Both the position numbers and the translations under genes were made by a program. Positions 34,750-39,123 of a DNA stretch of 39,123 nucleotides are shown one piece after another; within the stretch, counting starts at the first letter, position 1, and every line of letters begins with the position of its first letter. This DNA comes from Mogibacterium sp. (GTDB taxonomy: Bacteria; Bacillota; Clostridia; Peptostreptococcales; Anaerovoracaceae). The DNA is taken from contig JAFWMD010000040.1 of the NCBI GenBank assembly GCA_017510725.1, positions 1-39,123 of the forward strand, read 5' to 3'. The notes beneath the pieces were generated by a model, which ran no database searches, had not been told where the DNA came from, and worked only from the letters and a program-made list of their open reading frames with translations.

Positions 34750-36789
34750 ATGTACGATTACGATGTGTTCTTCAGCTACCGTCACAGGCCGCTGGACAGT
34801 GAAATAACGCAGAAACTTTTCAATCTGGCAGAGAATTACCGCCTGCCTGCTCCTTTGCGTGAAGAAGGCCTGAGCGGAGTTAAGCGTGCTTTCCGGGATA
34901 CCGAGGAGCTGCCTGTCAGCAGGATACTCACTGACACCATCGACAAGGCTCTGCGTTCGACAAACTGCCTGGCTGTTGTCTGCTCAACTGATACACCTTC
35001 GTCCGAATGGGTAGACAGGGAGGTAGCAACATTTATAGAGCTCGGCAGGGCGGATCACATATTCCCGATACTCATAAGCGGCGATCCTGAAACATCATTC
35101 CCGGAATCCATGAAGCTTATACCGGACATCATGGACAGGCTCATGGACATACGTGCCGCAGGGAATGATATTAAAAGGATGATGGCGCTTGCTTCAACAG
35201 AGATGCTCAGGGTGATCGCATGCGTTGCAGGCTGTACTGAAGAGGAACTTCTCAGGGAGCATCGCATGGAACAGGGCAGACAGACTGTTAAGCGCGCAGT
35301 CTGCAGCGCTGCAGCATTCGTCCTCATTCTGGCGGTTTCGCTTAGTCTGATGTTACGAGCGCAGAATTACAGGAAAGAGGCTGAAAAAAGAGAAGCAGCT
35401 TCGATGCAGATACTGAATGAGCTTACCTACGGGCTGCCTGACAGGCTTTCTGATGTGCCCGGCTCATACAGCCGCATAAGGGACATTCTTTACAGCAACA
35501 CTGAAGACATAAATAAGATACTCAGGCTGACACGCAACAGAGAGGCAGGCGAGTACGAAGCAGCAGTAAATTACGAGAAGCTGGCAACTGCTGAAAATGT
35601 ACTTGGACGGCATAATGAGGCGCTGGAATCCGAGAATACAGCCATATCTCTGTTTGAGACGCTGGCGGGATCCGGCTATGAGCGTGCGGAATCAGGTGCT
35701 GCCTCAGGTTACAACAACCGTGCCATCATCCTTAATTCAGCCGGACGCTATGAAGAGGCCGGTGCGGATTATGACAAAGCTATCAGCATGCAGGAATCTC
35801 TGGCATCAGGGGACAAGCTTGTTCTGGCAAGGATGTTCTTTAATGCCGGAGCAAATGCGGTCGACATGGGAAACGGCAATCTTGCAGCGGAGCGCTTTGA
35901 ACAGAGCCTGGAACTTTTCAGCGGAATGGGGAGGTCGGCTGATGTACTGGATGCGCTTAGTATGGTGAAATACAATTATGGGGTGCTTCTGTACAGATCC
36001 GGACTCTATGATGATGCTTCGGCAATGCTTTCCTCTGCGTGTGACGACCTGAACGAACTTATCGGAATAAACGATTCCCTTAAAAACAGGAGCAGTTATG
36101 TTCAGACAGCTTCCATGCTTGCCGCCTGTCTCACGGATGCAGGCAAGTATGAAGATGCAGACGGGTATTATGAGGAAGCCATAAAGGCTGCTGAAATACT
36201 GGCGCAGGACGAAGAGAACATCTCTTATCAGCAGATGCTGGCCGAACTGTATAATAACAGAGGACTCAGCCACAATATACGCGGGGACTATTCGACCGCG
36301 GATGAGTATTATGCTGCCGCATCGGAAGTATACAGAAGTATTTATGAAAAGACGGGCATGGATCCGGACTGTGCGTCATATGCGATGAGCCTGCTCAACA
36401 CAGGCGAGAATGCGTTCAAGGCTCATGACTATGAGCGGTCTGAGCAGTTTTTCGTCAGTGGACTCGATGAGTATGACAAGGTGGCAGATTCACTGGGGAC
36501 GTATCATAAGGCGCAGTATCTTGCATGGAGATCCTATTATGAGCTTATCCATCTTAAGGATTTCAAAGCAGCTCTTGCATCTGCATCAGCTGCGTATGAG
36601 ATGCAGCCTGACAACACTCTCGTAAAAATGAATTACGCATATGCCTGTCTGTATTCCGGCGATACAGCCCGCGCACAAAAACTGCTGAAGGAAATAGCGT
36701 CGTCCGGACTGGGAGAGGAGGAAACTATAAAAAGAGACCTGCAGGCACAGAGGGATGCAGGTCTGAAAAGCGAGAATATAGACATATAG
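34750..36789 (+). CDS. TIR domain-transmembrane-TPR protein
   Basis: 679 residues. The TIR domain (about 2-125) opens YDVFFSYRHRPLDSE, has the box-2-like KRAFRDTEELP and keeps W87xxxE91 (SEWVDRE), the position of the catalytic glutamate in NAD-cleaving TIR domains. A linker helix (EMLRVIACVAGCTEEELLREHRMEQGRQ) precedes a single TM (182-203). The remaining ~450 residues are TPR repeats (units such as ALESENTAISLFETLAGSG, AGADYDKAISMQESLA, ADGYYEEAIKAAEILAQ, ADEYYAAASEVYRSIYE). TIR inside and TPR outside, or the reverse, depends on topology: positive residues around the TM favour the TIR side in the cytoplasm. It is last gene of the operon. The terminator of the convergent aminotransferase gene lies inside its 3' end. 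Confidence 0.88.
   Translation: MYDYDVFFSYRHRPLDSEITQKLFNLAENYRLPAPLREEGLSGVKRAFRDTEELPVSRILTDTIDKALRSTNCLAVVCSTDTPSSEWVDREVATFIELGRADHIFPILISGDPETSFPESMKLIPDIMDRLMDIRAAGNDIKRMMALASTEMLRVIACVAGCTEEELLREHRMEQGRQTVKRAVCSAAAFVLILAVSLSLMLRAQNYRKEAEKREAASMQILNELTYGLPDRLSDVPGSYSRIRDILYSNTEDINKILRLTRNREAGEYEAAVNYEKLATAENVLGRHNEALESENTAISLFETLAGSGYERAESGAASGYNNRAIILNSAGRYEEAGADYDKAISMQESLASGDKLVLARMFFNAGANAVDMGNGNLAAERFEQSLELFSGMGRSADVLDALSMVKYNYGVLLYRSGLYDDASAMLSSACDDLNELIGINDSLKNRSSYVQTASMLAACLTDAGKYEDADGYYEEAIKAAEILAQDEENISYQQMLAELYNNRGLSHNIRGDYSTADEYYAAASEVYRSIYEKTGMDPDCASYAMSLLNTGENAFKAHDYERSEQFFVSGLDEYDKVADSLGTYHKAQYLAWRSYYELIHLKDFKAALASASAAYEMQPDNTLVKMNYAYACLYSGDTARAQKLLKEIASSGLGEEETIKRDLQAQRDAGLKSENIDI
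36725..36764 (-). terminator. Terminator of the aminotransferase gene, inside the TIR-TPR coding sequence
   Basis: On the minus strand, the perfect 9-bp stem AGACCTGCA/TGCAGGTCT (36735-36743 with 36756-36764) is followed by CTTTTTATAG. It falls within the last 22 codons of the convergent gene. No other terminator exists in the 19-base gap between the two stops. Confidence 0.75.
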
Positions 36790-36808
36790 ACAATCCATAT
36801 CGTGGGGA

Positions 36809-37981
36809 TTATTTCCTGTATGGCATTTTCTTTCTGATGGATTCAAGACGGTTCAGGGCAGCATATAATGTGCTGTCCTGTTTTGCGAAATGGAACCGTA
36901 TAAGGTGATTTACAGGCTCCCTGAAGAAGCTCGAGCCGGGTACAGCCGCTACTCCGACTAAGCGGGTCAGATCCTCACAGAATTCAAGGTCATTTTCATA
37001 GCCGAACTCAGAAACGTCCATCAGAACATAGTAAGCTCCCTGCGGATCAGTGTGGTTCAGGCCTAAATCGTCAAGGCCTTTCAGGAAGATATCGCGCTTG
37101 TGCGTATATAAGTCAACAAGTCCCTTATAGTATTCAGGACCGGCCAGCAGTCCCGGAATAACTGCCTCCTGTAGTGGGTGAGGTGCACCGACTGTCAGGA
37201 AATCATGCACTTTCCTGACACACTCGGTGATTTCAGGCGGTGCAATAACATAACCTATCCGCCATCCGGTTATGGAATAAGTCTTTGAAAGGGAAGAGCA
37301 GGACAGCGTACGCTCGCGCATTCCCGGCAGGGATGCGATATAGGTGTGCTTATATGGCTCATAAACGATGTGCTCGTAGACTTCATCAGTGATGACATAT
37401 GTATCGTATTTTATAGCCAGATCCGCTATGATCTCCAGTTCTTCACGTGTAAACACCTTGCCTGTCGGGTTGGAAGGATTGCATAGTATCATCGCCTTCG
37501 GATGCTGTCTGAAGGCGTCCTCGAGCACTTCCGGATCAAAGTGAAAATCAGGCGGTACCAGAGGCACATATATAGGCTCGGCACCGGACAAAATGGTATC
37601 TGCACCGTAGTTTTCATAGAACGGAGAGAATATGATGACCTTATCGCCCGGGTCAGCAACCGTGAGCACGGAAGACATCATCGCTTCAGTACTCCCGCAT
37701 GTTACGGTTATCTCGGTATCGGGATCGATGTCCATTCCCATGAAACGGCTCTGCTTTTCGGCAAGTGCCCGGCGGAATTCCGGATCTCCGAAAGTTATTG
37801 AGTACTGATGCACATCGAGCATGTCAGCAGTTTCTCCAAGTCTCTTAAGCAGCATCTCAGGAGGTGCGAAATCAGGGAATCCCTGGGACAGGTTGATGGA
37901 ATCATACTGATAGGCGATTCTGGTCATGCGCCTTATTACGGAATCCGTAAAATGTTCTGTTTTTTTCGATAGTTTCTGCAT
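36809..37981 (-). CDS. Class I/II PLP-dependent aminotransferase
   Basis: 390 residues from ATG 37981, preceded by AGGGGG; the frame is open to 38110 without support. Fold-type I features: INLSQGFPDFAPP near the N-terminus (as in methionine/kynurenine/aspartate aminotransferases), CNPSNPTGK (167-175), the PLP-phenol-binding D199 in ITDEVYE, the PLP lysine K233 in SSLSKTYSITGWRIGY and R241. Substrate is not certain; methionine, aromatic or aspartate are all possible. Monocistronic, with promoter at 38013-38041 and a terminator embedded in the TIR-TPR gene. Confidence 0.93.
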   Translation of the reverse strand: MQKLSKKTEHFTDSVIRRMTRIAYQYDSINLSQGFPDFAPPEMLLKRLGETADMLDVHQYSITFGDPEFRRALAEKQSRFMGMDIDPDTEITVTCGSTEAMMSSVLTVADPGDKVIIFSPFYENYGADTILSGAEPIYVPLVPPDFHFDPEVLEDAFRQHPKAMILCNPSNPTGKVFTREELEIIADLAIKYDTYVITDEVYEHIVYEPYKHTYIASLPGMRERTLSCSSLSKTYSITGWRIGYVIAPPEITECVRKVHDFLTVGAPHPLQEAVIPGLLAGPEYYKGLVDLYTHKRDIFLKGLDDLGLNHTDPQGAYYVLMDVSEFGYENDLEFCEDLTRLVGVAAVPGSSFFREPVNHLIRFHFAKQDSTLYAALNRLESIRKKMPYRK

Positions 37982-38012
37982 GTAATACCCCCTGACACTC
38001 TGTTCTTCAGCT

Positions 38013-38041
38013 ATTTTATCAATTGCACTGAACATTAACAA
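38013..38041 (-). promoter_or_regulatory. Probable promoter of the aminotransferase gene
   Basis: On the minus strand: TTGTTA (38036-38041), 17-bp spacer, TAAAAT (38013-38018), 32 bases before the ATG. Confidence 0.6.
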
Positions 38042-38089
38042 CAATAAGTCTTTTCTATGTTTTGCTTTGTTCTGTTTGCCCCGTTTTGT

Positions 38090-38118
38090 TTGAATAACCC
38101 CCTCTTTCAATGTAGAAT
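38090..38118 (+). promoter_or_regulatory. Probable promoter of the carboxyltransferase gene
   Basis: TTGAAT (38090-38095), 17-bp spacer, TAGAAT (38113-38118), about 50 bases before the start. It is divergent from the aminotransferase promoter. Confidence 0.5.
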
Positions 38119-38171
38119 AGAATCAGGAAAAATTGTAGTGCTATTATCATAAGCTCATAAGGAGGAAACTT

Positions 38172-39123
38172 ATGAAGGTAATCGCAAGTGATGAAAGAAC
38201 TGCCGTGGTTTCCAGGGTCATGGAACTTCTGGATCCGGGCAGCTTCATGGAGATGGGCGAACATGTATCGGCGAGGTTTACCGAGTTCTATCACCCGGAC
38301 TCCGTTAAGGAGTCAGACGGTGTGGTGACCGGTTACGGCACGATAAATGGGAACCTTGTATTTGTCTATGCCCAGGACAATGAAGTAATGGGCGGCACAT
38401 TCGGTGAACAGCACGGACGCAAGATAGTCGATCTGTACGAGCATGCTATCAAAGCAAATGCTCCTGTGATCGGACTCCTTGACTGTGCAGGTTTCCGTAT
38501 TGAAGAAGGGCTGGACGGACTTTATCAGTTTGCGAAGCTTTACAAGAGACAGACAGAGGCTTCGCACATCATACCGCAGATAGTTGCGGTAATAGGACAG
38601 TGCGGCGGGGGAATGTCGATCGCTGCACAGCTTGCAGACTTTGTCTTTATTGAGAAGGATAAGGGAAGCATATTCGTTAACCCGCAGAGAGTTGTAAGCA
38701 ACGCCATCGGTGACAATCCATATGTTGAGGCACTCAATGACGGTACATTTGAGTGGGCAGAGATCGTAGAGAAGATCCATGGCATAGTGGACATCCTGCC
38801 GCCGAGCAGCAAGTTTGCGCCGAATGTTCTTGAGGTAAGCGACGAAGATCTCAACCGCAGCTGCGACGGTATCGAAGACAGCCTCGGAGATGCAAGAGCG
38901 ATACTCGCTGAGCTGTCTGATGACGGCCGTCTAATAGAATGCAGGAGCGACGAAGGTCAGAGCATAGTGACCGGATTCATCAGAATCGCGGGCATGCCTC
39001 TCGGAGTGGTGGCCTGCAATGAGTATGAGGGCAAAAAGCGTCTGACAGCTGCCGGCTGCAACAAGGCTGCAAAGCTGATAGACCTTTGCACCAGATTCCA
39101 CATTCCGCTTCTGACCATTACTG
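38172..39123 (+). CDS. Acyl-CoA carboxylase/decarboxylase carboxyltransferase subunit (3' end outside window)
   Basis: The open frame starts at ATG 38172, six bases after AAGGAGG, and runs off the right edge after 317 codons without a stop. It encodes a crotonase-fold carboxyltransferase (PF01039 type): MKVIASDERTAVVSRVMELLDPGSFMEMGE, VVTGYGTINGNLVFVYAQDNEVMGGTFGEQHGRKIVDLYEHAIKANAPVIGLLDCAGFR, then the oxyanion-hole GQCGGGMSIAAQLADFVF in the first half, and the beginning of the second half (GMPLGVVACN). It is closest by eye to the alpha/carboxyltransferase chain of biotin-dependent, Na+-pumping decarboxylases (methylmalonyl-CoA type) or acyl-CoA carboxylases. The biotin carrier and membrane subunits would be expected next, outside the window. 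Confidence 0.88.
   Translation, partial: MKVIASDERTAVVSRVMELLDPGSFMEMGEHVSARFTEFYHPDSVKESDGVVTGYGTINGNLVFVYAQDNEVMGGTFGEQHGRKIVDLYEHAIKANAPVIGLLDCAGFRIEEGLDGLYQFAKLYKRQTEASHIIPQIVAVIGQCGGGMSIAAQLADFVFIEKDKGSIFVNPQRVVSNAIGDNPYVEALNDGTFEWAEIVEKIHGIVDILPPSSKFAPNVLEVSDEDLNRSCDGIEDSLGDARAILAELSDDGRLIECRSDEGQSIVTGFIRIAGMPLGVVACNEYEGKKRLTAAGCNKAAKLIDLCTRFHIPLLTIT

Overview
The window looks like chromosomal DNA of a mid-GC anaerobic Firmicute of the class Clostridia (Eubacteriales; a family such as Lachnospiraceae or Anaerovoracaceae would fit, but I cannot fix it from sequence alone). The evidence is a Rex redox repressor beside a 55-residue clostridial 2[4Fe-4S] ferredoxin, a groESL operon with a CIRCE operator, a MetA with the acetyl-CoA-type residue, near-universal strong Shine-Dalgarno sites, sigma-A-type promoters, and a decarboxylase-type carboxyltransferase at the right edge. 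No tRNA, rRNA, CRISPR array, transposase or phage gene was seen. No gap between genes exceeds 300 bases.

Layout. 1-2.7 kb: end of rex, ferredoxin (-), a P-loop/Asp23-like fusion and an OGG-type 8-oxoguanine glycosylase. 2.7-6.3 kb: groES-groEL, a 100-bp palindromic intergenic element, and a convergent MATE transporter. 6.4-13.2 kb: a purine and methionine block made of IMP dehydrogenase, a GMP synthase lacking the glutaminase half, metA (-), metY and a complete guaA. 13.2-15 kb: a small protein followed by a PD-(D/E)XK nuclease/SF1-type ATPase fusion, possibly a defence gene. 15-17 kb: two tandem short-chain dehydrogenases. 17-21.6 kb: envelope and secreted proteins (zinc ribbon-TM-SH3, propeller-like, membrane-anchored acidic protein), a remnant of an S58 peptidase, and a DUF362 protein. 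21.6-23.9 kb: OhrR-like regulator, glutathione peroxidase and a manganese-type CDF transporter whose C-terminal tail is cut off by an in-frame TAA. 24-27.2 kb: GH13 enzyme and glycogen synthase, then a truncated hybrid-kinase receiver.

The most unusual region is 27.8-36.8 kb. Five tightly packed genes encode a membrane protein with two Rossmann/TrkA-like domains and a C-terminal RyR domain, a two-TM K+ channel with a TVGYGD filter, Rossmann-like region and RyR-like tail, a large secreted low-complexity protein, a membrane-anchored degenerate TIR protein, and a membrane-anchored TIR-TPR protein that keeps the WxxxE glutamate. I infer a signalling or defence system in which TIR-made nucleotides, or nucleotide depletion, gate a RyR/TrkA-regulated K+ channel at the envelope. 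An aminotransferase (-), whose terminator lies inside the TIR-TPR gene, and a carboxyltransferase gene (cut by the window end) close the window.

Three loci show gene decay (S58 remnant, CDF nonsense codon, hybrid-kinase remnant), so this chromosome is losing accessory genes while core operons stay intact.
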